From: a virus
Direction: 5' to 3' (one strand)
IMG/VR virus record: IMGVR_UViG_3300031857_000872
Location: 1 to 31,523 of that record
Length of the DNA: 31,523 nucleotides
The notes under the pieces were generated by a model, which ran no database searches, was not told where the DNA came from, and saw only the letters and a program-made list of their open reading frames with translations. Positions 24,101-31,100 of this stretch are shown one piece after another. A program made the position numbers and the translations under genes. The stretch's first letter is position 1; every line of letters starts with the position of its first letter.

Positions 24101-24736
24101 TATTTAGCCGGAACATGGACATTTGAAAATGGGCCTTGCGAGTTTACATTAGTAGTTGATGGTCCGCCACAACCGACACCAACAACAACTACCACAACTT
24201 CTACAAGTACAACTACCACAACGACTTGTCCTCCAAACGCAATAACATGTACATTTGATTTGGCTAATGATTCAATGGAGTTTAATGGTACGCCTATTGG
24301 TCCTTTTGATGCAATATATGACCCTACAAACTTTAGGGTGGGAACTGGTATATTTTTACCATTCAACTACCCTTATACTGTGGCAGGTTTATGGACATTT
24401 ATATTAGGAAATTGCAGTTATCAATACGATGTTCCTGTGTTTATTAATGGCCCTTACGAAACTTCAGATGAAGCTTGTGCTACAGAAACCGTAGCTGTAA
24501 CGGAAGTGTTCGTAGATATAGATGTAAAGCTTACAGATTTGGATTTAAGAGCAAAATTCATTGGACATGACCCGTTGGTAATTTATTCTGATTCTACAGC
24601 AACCACCTACTACCCAGCAGGTTGGTACAGAACAAACGACCCTCTTTATCCAATAATTCAAGTAGATTCTTTTGGAAATGTAATTGCTTATGTAAATTGC
24701 CCCACAACTACAACTACAACAACAACAATTGAATAA
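21200..24736 (+). CDS. Large virion protein of repeated Cys-bounded beta domains joined by poly-Thr linkers, 1178 aa
   Basis: A unique N-terminal part (about 1-195) is followed by about ten domains of 70-100 residues, most beginning with Cys (C-P, C-x-C) and ending in a second Cys before 'x-Y-x-x-x-V'. Recurrent text includes P-Y-E-(A/S)-G-x-W-x-F and G-T-W-T-F. Linkers are runs of 5-15 Thr with occasional Ser. The end is N-C-P followed by eight Thr, I and E. Domains look like Ig-like beta sandwiches, perhaps stabilised by one disulfide each. Thr runs use mixed ACA, ACT and ACC codons. It lies between the nozzle and a glycosyltransferase gene. It is probably a long tail appendage or fibre reaching to the cell; mucin-like linkers would be stiff if glycosylated. 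Confidence 0.7.
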   Translation: MENLTNKVIYENNINFGNECYLTHAVQRFINTDIGLKYWYEIVYLNTGKSIFLNDAQIKIFTIQDNVKVHLATVYAMGVIGSKVSDFVPDTVMGIDPCSCEPYIQILPESNVVCPAIVINHHYEVEEDVLDFYFSSETELTTLDLVIYPDLGEPIEYGEIVITNGTWQKEGILYGTYMFYYSPDCSYRTVVSGGINPTTTTTTTTTICNIDVLGSIVSQTVILFESDYFGPYNISFISENGETSFYENLDLPKVFDLGSSVYGTWTFSISPECSRQYNYERVTTTSTTTTTINCLCTIGYITYFPFYPTEDPHKIFFEDTCLDNRAYNITFTPSDEGDEEYFPNTILPAELYVNATDYGGTYEFTPVGPYSVCGPVTIEVASPEPPSTTCAPDELEYAIFDNFQNMVISGSPSVFQQILSPSNIIYESVFLPITVPYESGTWIFIGESNPLYPVCEYELEVICVANISYTYLDEKQIRVTSPNPGPYVVDVYYPGGETERFTNVTLPFTFDADLPVDGSSWQFTAFNGCGQTINVQATTTTTTTLFCDCELEWAINPVDYMDGTDVIFTSACPGRYWDVYKPGSPTSYNWTNVQLPFLFTSSAYWGTYIFTPKSPYAGCGPITVVIPMPVTTTTTCPVQVIDYVMADDFESVTFTAGSPYTEFLQVISPSDEIYEFVTIPFTVPYEAGDWLFLSPTGCEYTINVGCDKLGLSCELLPNNQVQVNVNIPGIYEVEIFITPGGPTYIIPVKQLPGIVDMLNYSPFGTWTVRPADGPGCEEVFVLRPASTTTTTTTCPASIDIVPTYYRAPGDPINYVLFTGTPSFFTKIISPETETEYNNANIPLMIDFEAGNWRFYIGNCEYIVYVPGSYTTTTTTTSTTTSTTLCPPEVFTYEWVDQYGNPFNPDNNRAIPYLKINCPTALVPRTYNVSVADTEEGSHNYGPQIFTYANPVIIAPEDWFPAMQPYLNYLAGTWTFENGPCEFTLVVDGPPQPTPTTTTTTSTSTTTTTTCPPNAITCTFDLANDSMEFNGTPIGPFDAIYDPTNFRVGTGIFLPFNYPYTVAGLWTFILGNCSYQYDVPVFINGPYETSDEACATETVAVTEVFVDIDVKLTDLDLRAKFIGHDPLVIYSDSTATTYYPAGWYRTNDPLYPIIQVDSFGNVIAYVNCPTTTTTTTTIE
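21791..21817 (+). repeat. Poly-Thr linker 1 (9 codons)
   Basis: Nine consecutive Thr codons (mixed ACA/ACT/ACC) between the N-terminal domain and the first Cys-started domain of the 1178-aa protein. Confidence 0.9.
22046..22072 (+). repeat. Poly-Thr linker 2 (Thr with one Ser, 9 codons)
   Basis: Three Thr, one Ser, five Thr, followed by I-N-C. It separates beta domains one and two. Confidence 0.9.
22079..22810 (+). repeat. Three-domain super-repeat, copy A
   Basis: About 244 codons holding three consecutive beta domains: a C-x-C type ending in 'T-Y-E-F-T-P..P-Y-S-V-C-G-P-V-T', a C-A-P type with 'S-P-S-N-I-I-Y-E' and 'V-P-Y-E-S-G-T-W-I-F', and a third with 'P-G-P-Y-V-V-D-V-Y-Y-P-G-G'. The same three types recur in the same order at 22838-23557, so a large internal duplication is likely. 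Confidence 0.6.
22811..22831 (+). repeat. Poly-Thr linker 3 (7 codons)
   Basis: Seven Thr codons between the two super-repeat copies, followed by L-F-C-D-C. Confidence 0.9.
22838..23557 (+). repeat. Three-domain super-repeat, copy B
   Basis: About 240 codons matching copy A domain by domain: C-D-C type with 'G-T-Y-I-F-T-P-K-S-P-Y-A-G-C-G-P-I-T', C-P-V type with 'S-P-S-D-E-I-Y-E' and 'V-P-Y-E-A-G-D-W-L-F', and a third with 'P-G-I-Y-E-V-E-I-F-I-T-P-G-G'. A short poly-Thr linker at 23090-23104 lies between its first and second domains. The protein identity is clearly partial, so the duplication is old. Confidence 0.6.
23090..23104 (+). repeat. Poly-Thr linker 4 (5 codons)
   Basis: Five Thr codons before C-P-V; the shortest linker. 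Confidence 0.85.
23558..23578 (+). repeat. Poly-Thr linker 5 (7 codons)
   Basis: Seven Thr codons after A-S and before C-P-A. Confidence 0.9.
23807..23848 (+). repeat. Poly-Thr/Ser linker 6 (14 codons)
   Basis: Twelve Thr and two Ser over 14 codons, then L-C-P-P. The codons include TCA, AGC and ACG, so it is not a simple DNA slippage product. Confidence 0.9.
24182..24226 (+). repeat. Poly-Thr/Ser linker 7 (15 codons)
   Basis: Thirteen Thr and two Ser over 15 codons after P-Q-P-T-P, before C-P-P-N; the longest linker. Confidence 0.9.
24704..24727 (+). repeat. C-terminal poly-Thr tail (8 codons)
   Basis: Eight Thr codons after N-C-P, with only I-E before the TAA stop. A Thr run at the very end of a protein links nothing within this chain, so it is an exposed tail or the join to a lost domain. 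Confidence 0.9.
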
Positions 24737-24742
24737 TAAAAT

Positions 24743-25627
24743 ATGATATATGTAAGCGTACAGCCTGACAATGTTTACTTTCACTGGCAAGTAGAAGTTT
24801 GTTCAAAAAATCTTTTGTCTTGGGGAGCGAAACCCCAAGACATTCATGTAGTATGGATGATTAGCGGTTCGCCATCACCAGGGTTAGAAGCCTTGATGGA
24901 GAAGTTAACTGTAAGTCATTTTACATACCAACTTGAAGATGTAAAAGGATACTTGCCGGCGATAAAGCCACAAGGCATGAAACATCATTGTAAGCACTTA
25001 GGAGTGAAGAAGTTTTTCTTCCATGATTCAGACATCATTTTCCTTAAAAAACCAATGATAGACAATCTTTGTGCATGTGCTTGGCATAGTTCAGACTGTC
25101 GCTCTTACTTAGATTCTAAATACATCAAATCAAAAAGTGAAGAGCTGTTTGTTGGAATGTGTAATATCGTTGGGGTAAACCCAAGATTCATTGAATCTAA
25201 AGATGGTGTAGCAGGTGGAGCGCAATGGGTACTAAACAATACTACTCCAGAATTTTGGGAAAAGGTTGAAAAAGATTCAATTGCTCTTTACAAATATTGC
25301 TCAAGCTTTCCGTATGACACATCTAAGGGGCAGTATCCAATACAATCTTGGACAGCGGAAATGTGGGCAACTTTATGGAACGCTTTGGCTTACGGAAAAG
25401 AAGTCTGCATAACCGATTCAATTGATTTTACATTTGCTACAAGTAGCTACGAGCGGACAAAGAATGTGAAAATACTACATTTGGCTGGAGTAGTAGCACA
25501 AAACAAAGATAAAATGTTCTACAAGGGAGATTATACAAGGAAATCTCCACTTGGCGAAAACTTTGACCATTTAAGTAAAGATTTTGCTGCTTGGAGATAT
25601 GTAGAAGAAATGCAAAAAATAACTTAA
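24743..25627 (+). CDS. GT-A-type glycosyltransferase, candidate peptidyl Ser/Thr glycosyltransferase, 294 aa
   Basis: The N-terminus (M-I-Y-V-S-V-Q-P) opens a Rossmann-like fold. F-F-F-H-D-S-D-I-I-F-L-K-K-P at 91-104 holds the DxD metal/nucleotide-sugar motif (D95, D97). G-V-A-G-G-A-Q-W-V-L-N-N at 155-166 is the usual acceptor-side Gly-Gly segment. Q-S-W-T-A-E-M-W at 201-208 and I-L-H-L-A-G around His246 complete the pattern; the His could be the third metal ligand. The combination of DxD, Gly-Gly and W-x-x-E-M-W recalls eukaryotic peptidyl-serine galactosyl- and hydroxyproline arabinosyltransferases; this is recall, not a search. It starts seven bases after the Thr-linker gene. The substrate is unknown: linker Thr residues of its neighbour are the best guess, host surface glycan an alternative. 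Confidence 0.65.
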   Translation: MIYVSVQPDNVYFHWQVEVCSKNLLSWGAKPQDIHVVWMISGSPSPGLEALMEKLTVSHFTYQLEDVKGYLPAIKPQGMKHHCKHLGVKKFFFHDSDIIFLKKPMIDNLCACAWHSSDCRSYLDSKYIKSKSEELFVGMCNIVGVNPRFIESKDGVAGGAQWVLNNTTPEFWEKVEKDSIALYKYCSSFPYDTSKGQYPIQSWTAEMWATLWNALAYGKEVCITDSIDFTFATSSYERTKNVKILHLAGVVAQNKDKMFYKGDYTRKSPLGENFDHLSKDFAAWRYVEEMQKIT

Positions 25628-25632
25628 TTTTG
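25625..25632 (+). promoter_or_regulatory. Promoter core TAATTTTG overlapping the glycosyltransferase stop
   Basis: TAATTTTG matches TAnnTTTG, and its first three bases are the TAA stop of the glycosyltransferase gene. No -33 TTG is found at 17-21 bases. ATG 25651 lies 18 bases after the core, similar to the spacing at the other starts. Confidence 0.45.
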
Positions 25633-25650
25633 TTTAAAACAAGATAGGTT

Positions 25651-26484
25651 ATGGATGAACAATTAATGGGAATACTTTCAATGCTTGGTATTGGAAACCC
25701 TAATGGTGTCGGAAACACAAATTTTAACCAAAACAAAGGTGTTGCAGGTTACTACAACCCATCATCTACAGATACAAAAGAAGACTATACAAGTAAACTT
25801 CTTGCATCTTTAATGCCAGCAGCACCTAAACTTCTTTTAGGTGGCTATCAAGCTTTAAAAGGTTATATGTCTGATGAGCCTAAAAGACCAGAAATGAAAG
25901 TTCCTGGTTCTGTAATGACAGCTACCAAAAATATTCAAGACCAAGCAAGTAATGTTTTATTGCCTGGACAATCTGCAATTGAGGGAAATATAGACCAACA
26001 GACAGCAAACATTCTTCAAAACATAGAAAGAATGGGTGGTGATGTTAATATGGCATCAAGAGCGTATGGACAGAATTTAGGTTCTAAAACTAATTTAGGT
26101 ATAAAAGCTGCTGAAAATTACAATACAAATCAAGGAAGATTAAGAGAGCAATTAAACAGAGTTGGTGAGTACGAAAGAAGAAACTTTGACTACAACGAAG
26201 CCATGCCTTACCAAGAAAAAGTAAGAGCGTTATCTGCATTAAAAGGTGCCGGTTTGACTAACACTACAGAATCATTAACCGATATGTTAAAATCTTATGG
26301 TATAATGAGTATGATGAAACCTAAAAACCTAAAAAGTGAAAAAAGGGTTCAACAAGATGGTATGTTTTACACAGGTGGAGAATCATCAAATTATGGAGAA
26401 TTATATAATCCAAATACTGGTTCTGATTTTATTGCACAAGATGGTAGTTTGATGGATGCACTTAATATTACACCATTTAATTAA
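25651..26484 (+). CDS. Putative internal virion protein, 277 aa
   Basis: The protein is Gly-, Asn- and Gln-rich near the N-terminus (G-I-G-N-P-N-G-V-G-N-T-N-F), with a hydrophobic helix L-L-A-S-L-M-P-A-A-P-K-L-L-L-G-G-Y near 50-66. A long amphipathic helical middle follows, with K-N-I-Q-D-Q-A-S-N-V-L-L and R-L-R-E-Q-L-N-R-V-G-E-Y-E-R-R. The C-terminus is flexible. Such small helical proteins with a short membrane-active helix occur beside podovirus ejection proteins (compare the T7 gp14-16 set), and this gene begins the last block of the window. The ejection role is inferred from place and composition. Confidence 0.5.
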   Translation: MDEQLMGILSMLGIGNPNGVGNTNFNQNKGVAGYYNPSSTDTKEDYTSKLLASLMPAAPKLLLGGYQALKGYMSDEPKRPEMKVPGSVMTATKNIQDQASNVLLPGQSAIEGNIDQQTANILQNIERMGGDVNMASRAYGQNLGSKTNLGIKAAENYNTNQGRLREQLNRVGEYERRNFDYNEAMPYQEKVRALSALKGAGLTNTTESLTDMLKSYGIMSMMKPKNLKSEKRVQQDGMFYTGGESSNYGELYNPNTGSDFIAQDGSLMDALNITPFN

Positions 26485-26493
26485 TTTTAAGGA

Positions 26494-28176
26494 ATGACAA
26501 ACGATGGTTTAAGTTCAGTTGCCCTTGGTAGAGAAGGAACTGGAGAAGCTGTTTTGATAAAAGGTTCACCAGCGAGTGAACTGGCTAAAATATACGCTCA
26601 AGATTACAAGTTAAAAGAAGCTAAAAAGGCCAAAGAAGCTAAAGATATTGCTGACTTAACTGGTGATGTTCCTGTCGCTAAGTGGACAGCCGGTAACTTT
26701 AATTACTACGGTCCAGCATTAAACAATTGGAGAGCAAAAGCACCAAAAATAATGGCTGCTATACAAAACGAAGCAGACCCTTATAAAAAGGCTGCGCTAA
26801 AAAGAGAGTACGAACAAGAAGGTATAAACCTTAAAAGAAGTGTTGAAATTGATAACCAAACATTTGAAAACTGGGGAAAAGAAATTGCTAATAAAAGGTC
26901 AAATCCTGGAAATTACAGCGATGAGGTAGAAATAGATGGCAAAGTAATTCCTTATGACCAAGCTGAAAAAATATACGCAGATCCAGTAGGAAGTGGATTA
27001 GGAAAAGAAGTTGAGCAGGCTGGTAGTTTAGCTATGTGGAGAGTAAATAACTTTGACAAATACAAACCTCAATTATCTTATGACAGAAACAAAGACTTGA
27101 ACGAAGAAGTAAACAAGGTAAAGAAAGATAAGTGGTACTCTAAAGAAGTTAAAAATATTGGTGGTGCTAAAGTAGTTGATATTTACGAAGGAGTTCCAGA
27201 GGATAGAGTTGAATCTGAACACGAAACATTTTGGAGTAGAAGCGATAATAAGGGTAAGAAATGGAGAAAATCAGCAGCAGATGAAGCGTCAAAATATGTT
27301 TCAATTTCTGATAAAGGAAAAGAGATGGTTTTACCCACTCCAATACCAGGTCAACCACTTGTAGTTCCTGCTTCCAAGATAATGACAGTAGGCTTAGATG
27401 CGCCAAGCTATGTTATGGATGCAGTTGAAAAAATAAATAGTGAAAAGAATTTGTCAATTGAAGAAAAGATAAAAAGATTACCAAAAGAAATAAGCTTTCA
27501 AGAGTACAAGTCAAAACTACCTAAATCAGCAACACCACATTTCTTACCTAAAGGAGATATATTTAATTTTGGTGATGGTGGTGCAACAGGTGTTGGAGAT
27601 ATTATGGATATGGATAAATCCGTATCAAGAATGTATGGTGATGAAAGAAAAACAAATATTGTAAAAGGAAAAGGTTTTCAATATGACCCAGTAGATGTAA
27701 CAATACAAACTCCAGAGGTTTTGTTTAATTCTGAAACAGGAGAGCCAATTAAGGATTCTGAAGTTAGAAACATTAAGTTTGGAGAGTTTCAAGTGGTTCC
27801 TGTTTTGCAAGACAACTATAAGCTTCCAAATGGTGTTGTAGAAAACAAGGGTTCTATTTTAACTCAAGAATTAACGAATAACCCTGCTGTAGTTGAAAAC
27901 CTAGCTAAAAAAGGTTTATTGAAATACGAAATTGTGGGGTATGGAACCAATATGAAAGCAGAAGGAAGTGGCGCACCTCCTACAAAAGAATCGTTTTATA
28001 CGAGATTAAGTAACATACAAGGTAGGTTAACATCAGGTGGTGATAAAAAATCTATGGCATTAAAGAAAAGAATACAAGATTTACAGAGATTAGCGGATGA
28101 GCAAAACGCTTCAATAAATCAAACATCAGCATTAGCACAAAAACTAAAAAATAGATTCAGTAAAAAGACTAATTAA
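26494..28176 (+). CDS. Putative internal virion (cargo) protein, 560 aa
   Basis: The chain is highly charged (many K, E, D) and soluble, with a helical, Lys-rich N-terminal part (K-L-K-E-A-K-K-A-K-E-A-K), a mixed centre and a final coiled-coil-like helix (R-I-Q-D-L-Q-R-L-A-D-E-Q-N-A-S). No enzyme motif is recognised. It lies between two other proteins of internal-protein type and starts 9 bases after the previous stop, near a degenerate TAATTTTA (26482-26489) and an AAGGA stretch. In crAss-like phages the nozzle region is followed by large cargo proteins ejected with the DNA; that is my best guess. Confidence 0.5.
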   Translation: MTNDGLSSVALGREGTGEAVLIKGSPASELAKIYAQDYKLKEAKKAKEAKDIADLTGDVPVAKWTAGNFNYYGPALNNWRAKAPKIMAAIQNEADPYKKAALKREYEQEGINLKRSVEIDNQTFENWGKEIANKRSNPGNYSDEVEIDGKVIPYDQAEKIYADPVGSGLGKEVEQAGSLAMWRVNNFDKYKPQLSYDRNKDLNEEVNKVKKDKWYSKEVKNIGGAKVVDIYEGVPEDRVESEHETFWSRSDNKGKKWRKSAADEASKYVSISDKGKEMVLPTPIPGQPLVVPASKIMTVGLDAPSYVMDAVEKINSEKNLSIEEKIKRLPKEISFQEYKSKLPKSATPHFLPKGDIFNFGDGGATGVGDIMDMDKSVSRMYGDERKTNIVKGKGFQYDPVDVTIQTPEVLFNSETGEPIKDSEVRNIKFGEFQVVPVLQDNYKLPNGVVENKGSILTQELTNNPAVVENLAKKGLLKYEIVGYGTNMKAEGSGAPPTKESFYTRLSNIQGRLTSGGDKKSMALKKRIQDLQRLADEQNASINQTSALAQKLKNRFSKKTN

Positions 28177-28181
28177 TAAAA

Positions 28182-31100
28182 ATGAGTAGCACAGATAACA
28201 TAAAAACATTCTACAAAATACTTGAAAACTCAAGAGAGTTTAAAGGTGTTTTTGATTCTGAAGATAATTTGAGAAAATCATTATCAAACGAAAAAGATAT
28301 TACTGATTTTTATAACATTATCAAAGAGGCTGGTGAGTTTAAAGATGCTTACCCGACAGAGGATTTTTTCAGAAGGTCATTGATGTTACCTTCAAAAAAA
28401 AAAGAAGATACAGGTTTGGAATCTGGCCAATCAGAATTACCTTCCACATCCACATCCATAAATAGAGATTTTGCTACAACCCCAGAAGAGGGTTTACAGC
28501 AGTCTTATGATTTAAACTATAAACCTGGAGATTTAGTTAAGCCAATAAAGGAAACTCCATTTCCTACAACTCCACAAGGAGGAGTAAAAGAGGGATTAAG
28601 ATTATCAATGTTTTCAACTCCAGAAGCGAAGGACCAAGCAGTCACTTCGCTTTTAGAGTTTAATGAAAAATACGGAACCGTATATACCCAAGATGAGTTT
28701 GAGGGTAAACAAAGTACACCAGACCAAAAGGCTGCATTAATTCTAAGACAAGCAGCCAAGATAAACGCCAAAGAAAATGATGTTCCAGACCTTGCGAGTG
28801 TTTACCAAAAGCAGGGCGAAAGAAACTTAGCTTACATGGAATCCTCAAAAATGTCCGAAAAGGAGATTAAGGATATAATGAAAGGCGAGTATGATAACTG
28901 GACACAAACACCTGAATATCAGAATTCATTTGCACAAGTTCAACAACAATCTCAAGCGGCTCTTGAGCAGAAAAAGAACGAGTTACAACAACTTGTTAAC
29001 CAAGGGAAACTCAATAAAGATGTTGCTAACTCTCAACTAAAAGGATTGGCAGAAGGCTTAAACCAAAAAGCTTCTGATGTTATTGATGGAGAATGGCAAA
29101 AGTATTATGAGGCTAAAGTAAAGCCAGTTGTAAACAAAAGAATTGGAGATGAGCAAACCAAAAGGTACATGACTCTTTTGAAATCAAACAACTTGCTTTC
29201 AAGAAGAGCGGTATGGACAATTGATAACATTGCTAAAAGAGATGAGTTTGTTACAATGAGTTTGCAGGAAAAAAAGAGAGCCATTGCAAACATTTGGGGG
29301 TTTACTAAAGATGCCTTGATTAAAAAGGGTTACGACAACGATTATATTCAAAGATATAAAGAGCAGTTTGTAGGAGAATTTGTTGAAAGAGCATACCACG
29401 ATAAAGAGAGCAAAATGACTTCTTATGGTATAAAAGATTGGGGTGAACAAGCTTTAAAGGAATTAGATGAAAGACAAAAAGAATTAGAATCTCAATCAAA
29501 AACACAACAAAGCAGATTTGTACCATCAATAGGAGGTGGTTCATCTACTTTTGCGAATGTTAACGATTATTCTGAAGATGTAAGAAACGAACTTCGGGAT
29601 ATAATGCAAGCTAAAGAGCAGATACAAAATACACTTGCAAGACCAGAAAAAGACCAAGGTACTTTACTTGGAGGTTTAAAGTATGGATTTGTAAATGAAC
29701 ATAACCTTCCACTTCCTTATCTTAAAACAGCAATTGACTTAAATAACAATATAAATTTATATCAAGCAGCCAAAAAGGCTCAAGAAGGAAAACAACTTAC
29801 GGAAGGGGAAAAGTTTTTATTGCATGCTTCTGGAATGGAAGAAACATACAAGCAAAACATAAAACCTTCTTTTGGATTTGGTGCCGGTACAGGAACAGCA
29901 TTTGCTATTCCATATATGGTTGATTATTTGGCAGGTGGATGGGCGGCAGCACCAACAAGAAAGGCGGTTGCAGAATCTATTGCAAAGTATGTTGGTAAAA
30001 CAGCTGAAAATGCGTTATTTAAAAATACAGTTACAAGACCATTATCTGTTATAATAGGAGAAGTAGCTCGTACATCATCAAACCCTATGGGTTGGGCTAA
30101 AGCAACACTGGACCACTTATCACCAGAAATAAGGTTTTCATTAGGCGGTGAACAGGAAAGTTCTAAAATAAAGAATGTTAGAATTGGGGATATGGTTGCG
30201 GTTCTTGATTCATCAACACAAAATATTGATGGTTCAAAAACTGGAAAGGGAATGTCACCAATGGAGGCATTTGCTTATGGTTTTTTAGATACATATATAG
30301 AAAACTTAACAGAATCATTAGGCGGTGCTTTTGGTGTTGTTGGTAATGATGCTGTAACATATTTGATTAAAAATAATGGTTGGGCAAAAAGACTTTACAT
30401 AGGTTATATGCTCAAAATGAATGGCGGCTTAACTGAAGGTTCAGTTGCCAGAACAATGAATCAATTAAGGAGAGGTATTGCAAGGCAAACTGGAAACGAT
30501 GGTTTTTTTGGTGAAAACATAGAGGAATATGGAGCTGCGGTTGCTCAAGATTTTTTATATGGAAGAAAATTTGGGGCATCTTTTAATGAAGATTTTTTCA
30601 AAGAAACGGCAGCTGTAACAGGACTGATTCAAGTGCCATTTGCAACAATTGGTATAGGGGCAAAAGCTATTGATAGGTTTGGTAGGGGCGGTAAAAATGT
30701 TGACCTAAATTACCAAGACCAAAATGGATTTAATAAAAATGTAAAAGTACCAATTCGTGAATTTGCTAAAGCTTACGAAGCAACTAGACAAGGAAAGGTA
30801 GCTGTGGTTGATTGGTTGAATAATGAGTTAGGTAAAACCAATTTAACACCAGACCAAAGACTTGCTGTACAACAAGCTATTCAGTCTAAAATGTATTGGG
30901 ATGAGGTTAATACTCAATCAAAATCAATGTTTGGTGTGGCATTTGAAAAGCTTAATGATGCCAAACAACAAGAGGTAAAACAAAAAGCTTACGAAGCTGT
31001 ATTGCCATATATTCAAGGAAAGGACAAACAGATACTTGAACAAGTAGATAAGAAATTCTGGGATTCACTACCTGTTGAAGAGGTAGAGGTAGAAGAGATT

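Noticed and set aside
24100-24366. Minus-strand frame rich in Val opposite the Thr linkers
   Set aside because: Poly-Val is simply the antisense of Thr codons; there is no promoter or start context.
21200-24736. BACON domains as in gut crAss phage
   Set aside because: The repeated domains are bounded by Cys and carry G-x-W-x-F motifs; I do not see the BACON signature.
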